A stretch of DNA of 29,493 nucleotides. Origin: DASTPP01 sp035762175. Lineage in GTDB: Bacteria; Myxococcota_A; Polyangia; Polyangiales; Polyangiaceae. This document shows, one piece after another, positions 15,323 through 24,247 of this stretch (the stretch's first letter is position 1; the number at the start of each line of letters is the position of its first letter). The DNA lies in NCBI GenBank assembly GCA_035762175.1, contig DASTPP010000415.1, positions 1-29,493 of the forward strand, written 5' to 3'. The notes under the pieces were generated by a model that had not been told where the DNA came from, did no database searches, and saw only the letters and a program-made list of their open reading frames with translations. Made by a program: the position numbers and the translations under genes.

Positions 15323-16576
15323 TCAAGGTCGGCGCGCGTGCAGGCCGTACACCGAGGTCGGTCCGAAGCCGTCGCGCCCGACCATGACGACGAGGCCCGC
15401 GCGGCGGGCGGTGCCGAGAGCCTCGCGCAAGCGCGCGCCGTCGACTCGTAGGCGCGTCTCGCGCCCCTCGAAGGAGGCCCTGACGCCCTCGGGCATGGCG
15501 AGGTGCCGTCGCTCGGCGTACGCCCCGTCGTAGCCCTGGTCGGCGGGCGAGCCCGCCTTGCAGTAGACGCGCAGCGGGCTGTAGATGCCGCAATAGAAGC
15601 CCCAGGCGTAGGGCAGGCGCACCCGCCGCGAGGGGTCGAAGCTCGGCGAGAGGGGCGGCGTCGCGGGCAGCGGTACGAAGAAAAGGTGGACGTTCGTTTG
15701 CGCCCAGTCGCGCACCGGCGCCTCGGTCTCGACGATCACTTCGAGCCCCTCGCCGTCGGGCCTGGCGGCGACGCGGCGAAGGGCGTGCGAGCGCGGGTCG
15801 AAATCTGGATAGGCGGCCGGGGGCTCGCGCCGCTCGCAGGCGGCGTCGGGGGCGCCGACGACGAGCGAGCAGGCGTCGACGAAGCCCACGTAATCGCGGG
15901 CGGTGGCCACCGTCAAATGCAGGGGGTCCGGCAGGGGCTTGCCCAGGCGGGCGTAGTACGCGCGCAGCGGCAGCCCGGCAGAGAAGTCGGGGGAGGCCGA
16001 TCGGAGCGACGCCCCCGCCTCGGGGCCCGTGAGCAGAGCCGGGCCGCGGTCGGCGCCGTAGATCTGCGGCGTATAGCCCTGGACGGCCGGCGCCATCACC
16101 CCGATGCGCAGATCGCGCCCGTGCGGCAGCGCGAGGCCCGAGCGCACCGGGTAACCGAGCCCCTCGAAGACCCCCGCGTCGTCGCTCAGCGTGTAGCCAG
16201 CGTCCGCCGCGGCGGCGCCGCCGACGAAGAAGTAGAGGTTCTGGTCGGCCGCGTTCGTGAACCCGCCGGCGAGCCGCACGTCGACGACTAGGTCATCGCC
16301 CGCCCAACGTGCTCGCGCGCTCTCGACGGCGAGATCACGCACCGGCGACAAGGTCAGGGGGAAGGACGCCTGCGAGCCGGCCACGTCCGGACACTCGCCC
16401 GGGTCGCCGTCGAGCGCGATCGCGCAACGTAGCCCCTCGGCGAGCGCCTCCTGCCTCTCGCCCCGGGCCGGCGCCGCGTCGCACCCGCTCTCCGCGAAGG
16501 CGGCGACGGCCGCGGCTGCGAAGGCCGCCCGAATCTCATCAAGTACGGCGGCCCCTCTCGCGCGACGATGAATCAT
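15323..16576 (-). CDS. Exported two-repeat beta-sandwich (DOMON-like) protein of the glycan operon
   Basis: 417 residues; the ATG overlaps the stop of the membrane glycosyltransferase-like gene (ATGA), so they are translationally coupled. The N-terminus has a weak hydrophobic segment rich in Ala (about 18-28) before GCDA, possibly an export signal. Two similar halves are visible. One contains DDLVVDVRLAGGFTNAADQN followed by LYFFVGG, the other GLEVIVETEAPVRDWAQTNV followed by HLFFVPLP. They suggest duplicated beta-sandwich domains of the DOMON/carbohydrate-binding kind. The family name is uncertain. Coupling to a GT-C-like protein suggests it handles sugars or lipids on the outer face of the inner membrane. 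Confidence 0.6.
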   Translation of the reverse strand: MIHRRARGAAVLDEIRAAFAAAAVAAFAESGCDAAPARGERQEALAEGLRCAIALDGDPGECPDVAGSQASFPLTLSPVRDLAVESARARWAGDDLVVDVRLAGGFTNAADQNLYFFVGGAAAADAGYTLSDDAGVFEGLGYPVRSGLALPHGRDLRIGVMAPAVQGYTPQIYGADRGPALLTGPEAGASLRSASPDFSAGLPLRAYYARLGKPLPDPLHLTVATARDYVGFVDACSLVVGAPDAACERREPPAAYPDFDPRSHALRRVAARPDGEGLEVIVETEAPVRDWAQTNVHLFFVPLPATPPLSPSFDPSRRVRLPYAWGFYCGIYSPLRVYCKAGSPADQGYDGAYAERRHLAMPEGVRASFEGRETRLRVDGARLREALGTARRAGLVVMVGRDGFGPTSVYGLHARRP

Positions 16577-18822
16577 GACCGGCCCTCTCGCGCCAAGCGC
16601 TTTCTCGCTTCCGTCCGCTCGTAGAGGCCCCAGGCGAAGAACGCGACCCAGGCCGCGGCGCTCAGCGCGTAGCCGGCCCAGAAGGGAGCCGGGCGCCGAT
16701 ACTCGAGGCGCATCGTGCCCTCGCCGAGGGCCAGCATGTGCGGAAACCCTCGGTAGAGGGGCCACTCTTCGCCGCGCTCGTCGAACAGGTGAAACCCCGG
16801 GAGCCACGCGAGCTTGACCTTGAAGAGGCTCGGACGACCCGCCGGCAGTTCGATGAGGTACGAGCCCGGGCCCGTCTTCACGAGGTCGAGCGGGGAGGGC
16901 GGCGCGTCGGGCGCTACGCCCGCGGCGTCCAGGGCGGCCTGCAGGGGGGCCCAGGCCTCGCGCTCGACCAGCGCGTAGCGCGCGTAGTCGCCCTGCTCGC
17001 AGGCGGGGCCCAGGGCGTGGAAGTAAGGGTTGTAGAAGTGCGGGCCGCGCCGCTCGAAGCGCCTCAGCTCGGCCGGCGGGAAGAGCTCGACGGCCGCGTT
17101 GAGCGCCTCGACGCCCCCGGGCCGGCGCCGGACGTTCGCGACGCGAAAGGGCGCGCCGTTGACCCGGAGCGGCGCCTCGGGCACGAGCTCGAACCGGGGT
17201 GTGTGCCCGTCGGCGAACGCGCGCTCGTAGCAGGCTGTGCGCGAGCCGACGGCGCCGAGCGGCCCGCGGGGCGCCGGGCCGTGGGCGGCGAGCACCCGCT
17301 CGTCGACCGAGAGGTGCTCGACGTTGTAGTCGGCGAGAAAGTGGTCGAGCACGCACTGCTGGAAGGCGCAGTCGAAGTTCGAAAAGAAGAAGTGGTCGAG
17401 AATGACCGGGCGGCCGAAGAGCGTGGCGACGTACGAACTGACGAGGTGGTTCGCCTCGGCGCTCTCCCAGAAGAGGCCCTTGGCCCCCCGCGCCCGCTCG
17501 TCGAGGACGTTCAAGTAGTTCTCGACGGCGAAGTCGAAGGACCGCGCATACTGGACGACCAGGTGGCGGCCGAAGCCCCGTTCGTCGGCCGGCGGCGCCC
17601 CGCGCTCGAAGTCGGTGCCCTGCGTGAGCCGGCCCGGGTGCGTCAGGCCGGCGCGCTGGGGCAAGCGGGCGAGCGCCCAGCCGACCCCCGCGAGCGCGCA
17701 GGCCAGGGCAGCGCGGCGCCGGAGGCCGCCAGAGAAGCGCGCGCCGTCGAGGGCCGCGGCGGCCGCCGCCGGCAAGAGGACGAGGCCGCAGACATCGAAG
17801 CGGTAGTAGTGCAGCCGCGGCAGCCACGCCGCGCCCTCGAACGCGCGCGCGACGATCGAGGGGAGCGTGAGGGCGATGACGGCCGCGGCGAGCCTGCGCG
17901 CGGCCGGCGTCGGGCCGAGCACCGCGACCGGCAGGCAGGCGAGCGCCGCCGGCGCGGCCGTCTCGGCGACCGAGACGAGGTTCTTCACGAGCAGCCCGCG
18001 GTAGGCGAGAAAGGGCACCCAGAAGAGCGCGCTCATGCCGGCCGCGAGGGCGAACGCGGTGACGAGCCGGCGCGAGCGCAGGCGGGACGCCGAGAGCGCG
18101 ACGAGCGCGAGCCCCGCCAGGCCCATGATGAGGTGCGACAGGACGAGCCCCGAGAGGAGCGCGGCGAGACGCCGGGGCCGCGGCCTCCCGTAGAGCTCGG
18201 CCGCCAGGGCGAGGTAGAACGCGCCGCCGAGGCACTGGCTGGTCACCCCGACCCGAACGGTGTCGACGAAGCTAAGCCCCTGGGCGAAGCCCTCGGCCTT
18301 GTGAGCGTAGAAGAGCAAGACCGAGGCGCCGACGAAGAGCGCGCGCGACGGCGGCCGCCGCAGCCGCAGCGCGAGCGCCCCGACCCCGGCGAAGTAGGCG
18401 CCGACGGCGAGCGCCAGGTAGGCTTTGTAGGCGACGAGGGGCGCCACCGGCGCGAGCAGCAAGGCGCCGAGCAGGGCGTCTTCGAGCGGCGGGTAGAAGA
18501 GGTTCTGGACGTAGCCGAGGAAGGCGGCGTCGTTGAACGTGTGGAAATACCCCCGCCGGAAGCTCATGGCGCTCGCGAGGTGCCCGGCGACGTCGATGCT
18601 GAAGAGGTCGAGCCGCGTAGCCACCATCGCGGACCCGTAGAGGGCGGCCGCGAGTAGCGCCGCGGCGAGCGCCGGGCGGCGGACGACGAGCGAGCGGCGC
18701 CGGCGGGCCGAGGTGTGCGCCGAGGGCCGGGCCAGGGGCCGCCCGCGAACGCCGCCCGCCGACGCCGCCCCGGGCGGGTCGCCCCACCCGCCCGGGCAAC
18801 CCGACGCGCCCTCGGCCGCCAC
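16573..18822 (-). CDS. Multi-pass GT-C-like membrane protein
   Basis: 749 residues from a GTG at 18822, two bases after the stop of the NlpC/P60 gene. After a basic N-terminus (ARRRRSLVVRRP) come about ten hydrophobic helices over residues 50-420 and one near the C-terminus (FWAGYALSAAAWVAFFAWGL). A large loop with DVAGHLASAMSFRRGYFHTF lies just after the first helix. It carries an acidic residue and fits the layout of GT-C glycosyltransferases and 6-pyruvoyl-tetrahydropterin-synthase-related membrane proteins. A long extracytoplasmic domain (about 430-715) precedes the last helix. It probably moves a lipid-linked sugar supplied by the GT2 enzyme. No exact family match; the GTG start is chosen on spacing. 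Confidence 0.65.
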   Translation of the reverse strand: MAAEGASGCPGGWGDPPGAASAGGVRGRPLARPSAHTSARRRRSLVVRRPALAAALLAAALYGSAMVATRLDLFSIDVAGHLASAMSFRRGYFHTFNDAAFLGYVQNLFYPPLEDALLGALLLAPVAPLVAYKAYLALAVGAYFAGVGALALRLRRPPSRALFVGASVLLFYAHKAEGFAQGLSFVDTVRVGVTSQCLGGAFYLALAAELYGRPRPRRLAALLSGLVLSHLIMGLAGLALVALSASRLRSRRLVTAFALAAGMSALFWVPFLAYRGLLVKNLVSVAETAAPAALACLPVAVLGPTPAARRLAAAVIALTLPSIVARAFEGAAWLPRLHYYRFDVCGLVLLPAAAAAALDGARFSGGLRRRAALACALAGVGWALARLPQRAGLTHPGRLTQGTDFERGAPPADERGFGRHLVVQYARSFDFAVENYLNVLDERARGAKGLFWESAEANHLVSSYVATLFGRPVILDHFFFSNFDCAFQQCVLDHFLADYNVEHLSVDERVLAAHGPAPRGPLGAVGSRTACYERAFADGHTPRFELVPEAPLRVNGAPFRVANVRRRPGGVEALNAAVELFPPAELRRFERRGPHFYNPYFHALGPACEQGDYARYALVEREAWAPLQAALDAAGVAPDAPPSPLDLVKTGPGSYLIELPAGRPSLFKVKLAWLPGFHLFDERGEEWPLYRGFPHMLALGEGTMRLEYRRPAPFWAGYALSAAAWVAFFAWGLYERTEARKRLAREGRS

Positions 18823-18824
18823 GC

Positions 18825-19985
18825 TCAGCCCCCCTCGGACGTGCCCGAACCGTTGCCGCCCGAAACGTTGCAGTAGTTCGGCCGCAACACGTAGACCCGG
18901 ACGGTACCGCCCACGCCCATGTCCTGCAGCCACGAGGCCGTTTTCGGGTTGTTGATCGTGGGCCCGCTGCCAGGCGCCCCCGGCTTGCCGCGCGAGTGAG
19001 CGAGCTCGGTCGGCGAGAAGATGACGGCGATGTGGTTCATCTTCTTGTCGCTCGTCTGCCCGGCGCTGTAGTCCCAGAAGACGAGGTCCCCGGGCTGCAG
19101 GCCGTAGGTTGCGAGCTGTACGTCGACGGCCGTCTGTACGGCGCCCAAGGGGCTCTGCCCCGAGCGCACGTAGTTGTAGAGGTTGTCGGCCCCGCCCTCC
19201 TTGCTGTACCCGGCGCTCTTCCAGGCCGGGGTGTTGCACGACTCGACGGTGAACGCGTTCGTATCGTAGACGTCGTCGAGCATCGCGCGGACGAGCCCGC
19301 TGCAGTCGATCTGGCCGGCGCCGCCCCCGTAAAGGAGGTGGTCCTTGGCGTTGAACACGGCCCGCAGGCCGGCCACGTCGCGCGAAACGCAACCGCCCCC
19401 CGGCGGCGGCCCCCCGCCCTCGGGCCCCTGCACGGGGCCCGGGTCAGGGCAGGTCAGCGGCGGCTCCTCGTCCTGAACCGGCGGACTGCCGCCACTGCCG
19501 CCACTGCCGCCGCTGCCGCCACTGCCGCCGCCGCTGCCGCCGCCGCAGGGGCTGCATTGGGGGTAGGTACCGCCACAGCTGCACGTGCAAGGGAAGCAGC
19601 TCGGGTAGACCCCGCCGCACTGGCAGAAGCACGGATTGCAAAACGGATAGATGCCGCCGCAAGAGCAACTGCTCGAGCCCGTGCAGGCCCAGCACCCGCC
19701 GCCTTCGAGGCACCCGCCGCCGCACAGGCCCACGGCGGAGCAGGCCGTGCACTCGATGGGGAACAACACGCACCCACCGATGGTCGCGTCCCACTCTTGC
19801 CCCGTCGGACAATTTCCGGACAGAAGGCCGAGCTCGTCGCCCCCCTCGAGCAACGCGTCGGCCTCGGCCGTCCACGAGACGTCGGCAGGCGCCTCCGGAC
19901 CGCAGCCCTGCAGGCCGACGGCGACGCCCGCCGCCAACGCGGCCAACCCCCTTGCCAGATCCGCGACGTACCTGCGTGCTCGCAT
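18825..19985 (-). CDS. NlpC/P60 cell-wall hydrolase lipoprotein with a triple Cys repeat
   Basis: 386 residues. The signal peptide ends in the lipobox LQGC (Cys28). Residues 59-101 are Cys-rich. Residues 107-147 hold three exact-length repeats of C-x-C-G-G-x-Y-P-x-C-x-P-C (107-119, 121-133, 135-147) with a 14-residue period. A Gly-Ser linker (148-167) leads to an NlpC/P60 domain with Cys228 (IDCSGLVRAML), His318 (MNHIAVIF) and His330 (ELAHSRG) as the likely catalytic triad; GDLVFWDYS is typical of the fold. The enzyme would cut peptide stems of peptidoglycan from the outer membrane or periplasm. It leads the glycan operon. ATG 19985 is used because the signal peptide starts there. Confidence 0.8.
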   Translation of the reverse strand: MRARRYVADLARGLAALAAGVAVGLQGCGPEAPADVSWTAEADALLEGGDELGLLSGNCPTGQEWDATIGGCVLFPIECTACSAVGLCGGGCLEGGGCWACTGSSSCSCGGIYPFCNPCFCQCGGVYPSCFPCTCSCGGTYPQCSPCGGGSGGGSGGSGGSGGSGGSPPVQDEEPPLTCPDPGPVQGPEGGGPPPGGGCVSRDVAGLRAVFNAKDHLLYGGGAGQIDCSGLVRAMLDDVYDTNAFTVESCNTPAWKSAGYSKEGGADNLYNYVRSGQSPLGAVQTAVDVQLATYGLQPGDLVFWDYSAGQTSDKKMNHIAVIFSPTELAHSRGKPGAPGSGPTINNPKTASWLQDMGVGGTVRVYVLRPNYCNVSGGNGSGTSEGG

Positions 19986-20303
19986 GGCCTGCCCTCCGCG
20001 TACTCGTGGGCCGAAGCGCTTGCCTTCGTGCTCCCACGACTGGACCTTGAAGTGCCCCGCGCCCGAGCGTGGTTCGTCGGGCGTTGTAGGCGAAGCCTCA
20101 AACAAAGTTAGCTTCTCGGTTGCGCCGAAGACTGCGAGTGAACCCTAGCGGCCTCACCCAGGTGGCGGCCGTCTCGGTGCGCCCGCGGGGCGCCCCGAGT
20201 TCGCCTGCGGCTCGAACGGCAGGGCCCCCCCCGCTTGCTTGAGACCCAGGCGATCGCCGCGCGAGAGCCTCCCGCCGACACCCGTAAGCCGCCAAACTCC
20301 TCC

Positions 20304-20634
20304 TTAATTTGAGGTCAGCTCGAGCGCATAGAGACGACAATACTTGCTCCCCGAGCCGAGCCAGATTTGGTCCGGATAACCGTAGACCCACACCGAGGAG
20401 CGCGCATGGTACGCCGACAGAACCATGTTCAGCGATGATTGGAAGCCGGGGTCACTCTTTCTAAGCCAGTACCCTCCGTTGCATTCGGCATGCGGGTTCG
20501 CCGTGGCAAATACGACGTCACCATCGCCGTAGTCGGTGTAGGTTCCGACCGTCGAAATTTTGGTTACGACGGATGTCGTTGTAAGCGTGCGCTGTCCCAG
20601 CGGCGGCCAAGACGAGCCAGAGAGGCAGGCTCAA
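20304..20634 (-). pseudogene. Small secreted protein with a +1 frameshift
   Basis: The minus strand encodes a convincing 90-residue stretch ending at TAA 20304: TVGTYTDYGDGDVVFATANP, then a Cys-containing GGYWLRKSDPGFQSSLNMVL, SAYHARSSVWVYGYPDQIWL, and GSGSKYCRLYALELTSN. This type of small secreted Cys-pair protein is familiar from myxobacterial genomes, though its function is not. A signal peptide (SLPLWLVLAAAGTAHA, from a TTG at 20634) lies immediately upstream but in another frame. One extra base near 20580-20590 would explain the break. It may be a real frameshift or a sequencing error. Confidence 0.55.
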
Positions 20635-21167
20635 GCGACTTCAGGTGGGGTGGAACGAGGAGTACCTGGAGAAGGTTCTGAAGGCGGGAAGTGCCGAGAA
20701 ATTAGATGCGCTCGCCCTGATATCACGCCCGTTCCGAACCGGGCCCTCGGGTTCGAAAGCTTCCTGCTTGCCCATGCGCAGGGGCGGGTTGGCAGCCACC
20801 AGCCATTCCGATGTTTTTACCTTCGGCTCAAGACGGGCACTTTTTCGGCATTCGGCGGCGCTTTCCAGTGATGGCGGAAGGGACGCGCAACCCGGCCCCC
20901 GCGCCGACCCGAGCGAGCCGCGCCGACGCGCGCCGGCGCCCGGACGAGCCCCGGTCGGATTACCGAACCTTCACCCACTCGCCCGCGCCGTCGATGCGTG
21001 GCTCGCGGCGCACGTGCGCGCCTGCCCCCGACCGAACCTCAGCGCGGCGGCACTGTGGTCTGGCCCGGATGCGAGCGGCCGGGGTACGTGCCCACGCGGG
21101 CCTCGGCTGACCACGCCTCGCGCCGACCGTCGAGACGACACACGCTCCGCCCCCGCGCTGCTTCCAA
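20635..21167. other. Intergenic stretch without a recognisable gene
   Basis: No complete gene seen. A short plus-strand frame at about 20609-20720 reads protein-like (VGWNEEYLEKVLKAGSAEK, then LDALALIS), but no start, stop or family can be assigned and the frame then degenerates. The rest is GC-rich with no clear promoter or repeat. Confidence 0.5.
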
Positions 21168-22017
21168 ATGCATCCCTACGTCGCCGCGCCCCGCGGCAGC
21201 TCTCACCGAGGCGCGAGCCACGCCGCGTCTCGCCGCCGCGCCTGGCCGCTCGCCCTCGCCGGCGTAGCGCTTGTCAACGCCTGCGCGGGCTCCCGTCCCG
21301 AAGCGCGGGCCGAGCGCTCCGCGGGGGGCCCCCCCGTCGTACTCGCCCCGAGCGCATCCCCCGAGGCTCCCCCGCTCCGCGCCGCACCGAGGTCGACGCA
21401 GGGCGCGCCGGTCGCCGGGCCGGCTGCATCGGACGGCGCCTGCACGACGCGCGTCCGCGTTCGCGTCGTACTCGGCGATGACGGGCGCGAGAGCGAAGCC
21501 GTGTGGACGCGCTGCGGCCCGGCCGAGCCCGACTGGAGCGGGCCGGGCGGCGAGCCGCGCTGGCCACGCGACCGCGTCACACTCGCGGCGCCCGACGGGG
21601 TCGAGCACGTCTTGTTCGACAACGCTGGCGAAGAGGGCCTTGCGGGCGTCGAGGCGCTCGAATCGCTCGTGCTCGAGACAGCCGGCGCGCAGCTCTTCCT
21701 CGACGTCCACGCCTACGGCACCGGCAACATCCACGACTGGCGCGTCCTCGACCGCAAGGGCGGCGCGGTGCGCGAGTGGCAGGTCGACGACTACGGCGTG
21801 CGATGGAGAGCGCTCCTCGGCCGGGGCGAGTGGGTCGGCAAGCCGTTCGAACGCGGCGTCGTCTTCGGCCGGCGGGCGGCGCGCGTGACAAACCTCGTGT
21901 ACCGCGAGGGCGACGCGAACTGCTGCCCGACCGGCGGCGTCGTCCGCGCCGAGCTCGTGCCCGATGACGGCCGCTTTCGGGTCAGGCGCGTGTGGCGCGA
22001 GCGAGGGCGTTCGCCGC
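21168..22017 (+). pseudogene. Lipoprotein gene truncated at its 3' end by lysis module B
   Basis: A signal peptide with a lipobox-like LVNAC precedes about 240 recognisable residues. These include ACTTRVRVRVVLGDDGRESE, HVLFDNAGEEGLAGVEALES, FLDVHAYGTGNIHDWRVLDR and NCCPTGGVVRAELVPDDGRF. No family recognised; it looks like a periplasmic beta-rich protein. The frame has no stop where its own sequence ends (FRVRRVWRER). It runs directly into the truncated endolysin copy beginning about 22018 and continues as meaningless frame to 22463. It may therefore be a fusion-damaged gene that could still make most of its product. Confidence 0.55.
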
Positions 22018-22359
22018 GACGGCCGCGCCCGCGCGGACGCCCTGCTCGTGGCGGTCGCCTACCACGAGAGCCGCTTCGACCCGAAGGCCGTGGGCGACGG
22101 GGGGCGGTCGTTCGGGCTCTTCCAGCTGCAGCGCGGAGGCGCGTCGAACTTCTCCCCCGAGCTCGCCGCACGGCGGTCGCTCGCCCTCCTCCGTTCCTCC
22201 ATGAATTCGTGCCGCGACCACCCCGAGGACGAGCGGCTCGCCGCGTACGCCTCGTGCCGCTGCGACCGGGGCCTCGAGGCCTCGCGCGCCCGCATGCGGC
22301 TCGGCCGCGCGCTCGTCGCCGGGCACCCGCCGCCCGAGCCCGCCCGGGGCGCCCCGTGA
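22018..22359 (+). pseudogene. Endolysin copy B, N-terminally truncated
   Basis: About 113 residues closely match the endolysin at 10266, including YHESRFDPKAVGDGG and SFGLFQLQRGG with the catalytic Glu. The start codon and the hydrophobic N-terminus are missing; similarity begins at GACGGCCGCGCCCGC and is joined to the preceding lipoprotein gene in another frame. Without an export signal it is unlikely to work. Confidence 0.8.
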
Positions 22360-22622
22360 GCGACCTCGAGCGCGTCGCCGTCTCCTCACGCTGGTCGGCG
22401 CCTTCCGGGCCCGAAACCCGGCGGGCTACCTGTATGCCCCCGTCCTCGAGGGCAACGCCGTGACGCCCGTGGCGGTGCTGGTGGGGGCGGCCTTGTCCGC
22501 CGTCGGCACCCCCTGGCCGCCCTGGCATGCGCTCGCCCGCAGCCTCGTGCTCGGGACGGTGGCGGCCGGCGTCAGGACAACGCTCACGTACGCCGGCGAC
22601 CACGTCGGCACCGCGCTCCGGA
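22356..22622 (+). pseudogene. Holin-like copy B, frameshifted and cut by IS copy 2
   Basis: It starts GTG AGC GAC CTC GAG as in module A and keeps the four-base overlap with the endolysin stop. One base is missing within codons 9-12 compared with module A (GTCGTCATCGCCCTG against GTCTCCTCACGCTG), which destroys the frame. The sequence follows module A up to CACCGCGCTC and is then interrupted by the IS end at about 22622. The missing 3' part is not found on the other side of the IS. Confidence 0.8.
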
Positions 22623-22658
22623 ACCTGTCAATGACGACGAGACAGCCTCGAAGCGAAT

Positions 22659-23840
22659 TTAGGGAGGGTTGACGGGGAGCGAGGGCGAGGCCCGTCGTTG
22701 GCCGGAGCGTGCGCCCGTGCTCGCCCTCGTCAAGGGTTCGCTCGCTCCGCTCGCCGGCTCCGCCGCCCTGGACGAGGGCTGTGCGCGGTCGCCTTCGGGG
22801 GCCGCAGGCGACGGGCGGAGGGATGCCTCCGGCGGAGGCTCCGAGCTCGGGATGGTCGGGCCCACGAGCGGGTTGATGGCGACCTCGCGCGGCGGCAGCG
22901 GCACCATGGGCCGGCCGCGCACGAAGCGCTCGGGGTGCGCGGAGAAGGCCGCGTCGAGCGCCGCCTGTCGCCGCGCGGCCACCTCGGCGACCCGCCCGAA
23001 GTACACGTCCGCCGGCGTGAACAGGGCCAAGCCCTCGTGGTGGTGGTCGTCGTTGTGCCAGCCGAAGAACGCCCCGAGGTAGCCACGCGCGTCGGGCGGC
23101 GAGTCGAAGCGCCCGGGGTAGTCGGGCTGGTACTTCAGCGTCTTGAACTGCGCTCCGCTGAACGGGTTGTCGTCCGAGACGCGCGGCCGCGAGAAGCTCT
23201 GCGTCACCCCGAGCGTCGCGCACAGCTGCGCCATCGAGCCCGACGTCATCGGCGCGCCGCGGTCTTGGTGGATCGTCAGCGCGGTCGGATCGACGCCGCG
23301 CGCGGCCAGCGTGTCGGTCACGAACTGCGTCGCCAGCTGCGCGCTCTCGCGCTCGGCCAACAGCCAGCCCACCACGTAGCGGCTGAACAGGTCGATCATC
23401 ACGTACGCGTAGTAGAATACCCCCGCGAAGGGGCCCGCGAGCTTGGTGATGTCCCACGTGAAGACCTGGTTCGGCGCGGTCGCCATCAGGCGCGGCACCG
23501 CGCGCGGCGGGTGGCGCCGTTGCGCCCGCCGCTCGCGCGCCTCGCCCGCGGTGGCGAGCACCCGGTACATCGTCCGCACCGAGCACAGGTACGTGCCCGC
23601 GCTCAAGAGCGCGCCGTCGACCTCGGCCGGCGGCTGGTCGACGTAGGCGGGCGAGTCGAGCACCGCCAGCACGCGAGCGCGCTCCTCGTCGCCGAGGCGG
23701 CGGGGCGCGCGCCGCGGGCCGCGCGGCACCGGCGGCGGGGGCGGCGCGGTGCGCCGGTAGAGCGTGGCGCGGCTGGCGCCGAGCGCGCGGCACGCGGCCG
23801 CCACGGGCACGACCGCGGGCGTCTGTTCGAGCGCGTCCAT
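22659..23840 (-). CDS. IS3-family transposase OrfB (copy 2), DDE triad broken by E229G
   Basis: 393 residues, nearly identical to copy 1. The first two catalytic residues remain (FTWDITK, IHQDRGAP). The third is replaced: copy 1 has DNPFSEAQF and copy 2 DNPFSGAQF, codon GAG against GGA at 23154-23156 (residue 229). The DDE Glu is essential in this superfamily, so this protein should be catalytically dead although the frame is intact. The tail lacks nine codons found in copy 1. The ATG overlaps the orfA stop by one base. Confidence 0.9.
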   Translation of the reverse strand: MDALEQTPAVVPVAAACRALGASRATLYRRTAPPPPPVPRGPRRAPRRLGDEERARVLAVLDSPAYVDQPPAEVDGALLSAGTYLCSVRTMYRVLATAGEARERRAQRRHPPRAVPRLMATAPNQVFTWDITKLAGPFAGVFYYAYVMIDLFSRYVVGWLLAERESAQLATQFVTDTLAARGVDPTALTIHQDRGAPMTSGSMAQLCATLGVTQSFSRPRVSDDNPFSGAQFKTLKYQPDYPGRFDSPPDARGYLGAFFGWHNDDHHHEGLALFTPADVYFGRVAEVAARRQAALDAAFSAHPERFVRGRPMVPLPPREVAINPLVGPTIPSSEPPPEASLRPSPAAPEGDRAQPSSRAAEPASGASEPLTRASTGARSGQRRASPSLPVNPP

Positions 23841-24247
23841 CACGGCGTCTCGTCGCCCGGCAAGGTGATCCCCAGAAGCAGAGAAACTTTTTTTTGGAGG
23901 GCGAGCAGCTCGTTGGCGACGAGCAACTTCTTCTCCAGGCGTGCGGCCTTGGCTTCGAGCTCGGCGATGCGCGCGTCCTTCGGGTCGCGCGTCGGCTTGC
24001 GCCCCGGGCGCGCGGCCGCGAGGCCCTCGCTGCCGCGCAGCCGAAGCTGCTTTCTCCACTTCGACAAGTGCGACGAATACAGCCCCTCGCGCCGCAAGAG
24101 CGCCTCGAGCTGGCCGGGCTCGGTGCACCGGTCGGCTTGCTCGACGATCGACACCTTGTAGGCGGCGGTGAAGGCGCGGCGCTTGGGCTTCGCCCCGGCG
24201 GGCGAGGCGTTCACGAGGGCGAGGGGGACGGACGACGGCTTGGGCAT
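23840..24247 (-). CDS. IS3-family transposase OrfA (copy 2)
   Basis: 135 residues, same length as copy 1, with a handful of substitutions (for example RGSEGLAAARPG and KVSLLLGITL). The helix-turn-helix and coiled coil are intact, and the A8 slippery tract (T8 at 23888-23895 on the plus strand) is conserved, so an OrfAB fusion can still be made. As that fusion would carry the E229G change, this copy could act as a DNA-binding inhibitor rather than a transposase. Confidence 0.92.
   Translation of the reverse strand: MPKPSSVPLALVNASPAGAKPKRRAFTAAYKVSIVEQADRCTEPGQLEALLRREGLYSSHLSKWRKQLRLRGSEGLAAARPGRKPTRDPKDARIAELEAKAARLEKKLLVANELLALQKKVSLLLGITLPGDETP

Noticed and set aside
20609..20740. Protein-like plus-strand fragment containing GWNEEYLEKVLKAGSAEK
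   Set aside because: No start, stop, ribosome site or recognisable family, and the frame degenerates after about 40 codons; recorded only in the intergenic note.
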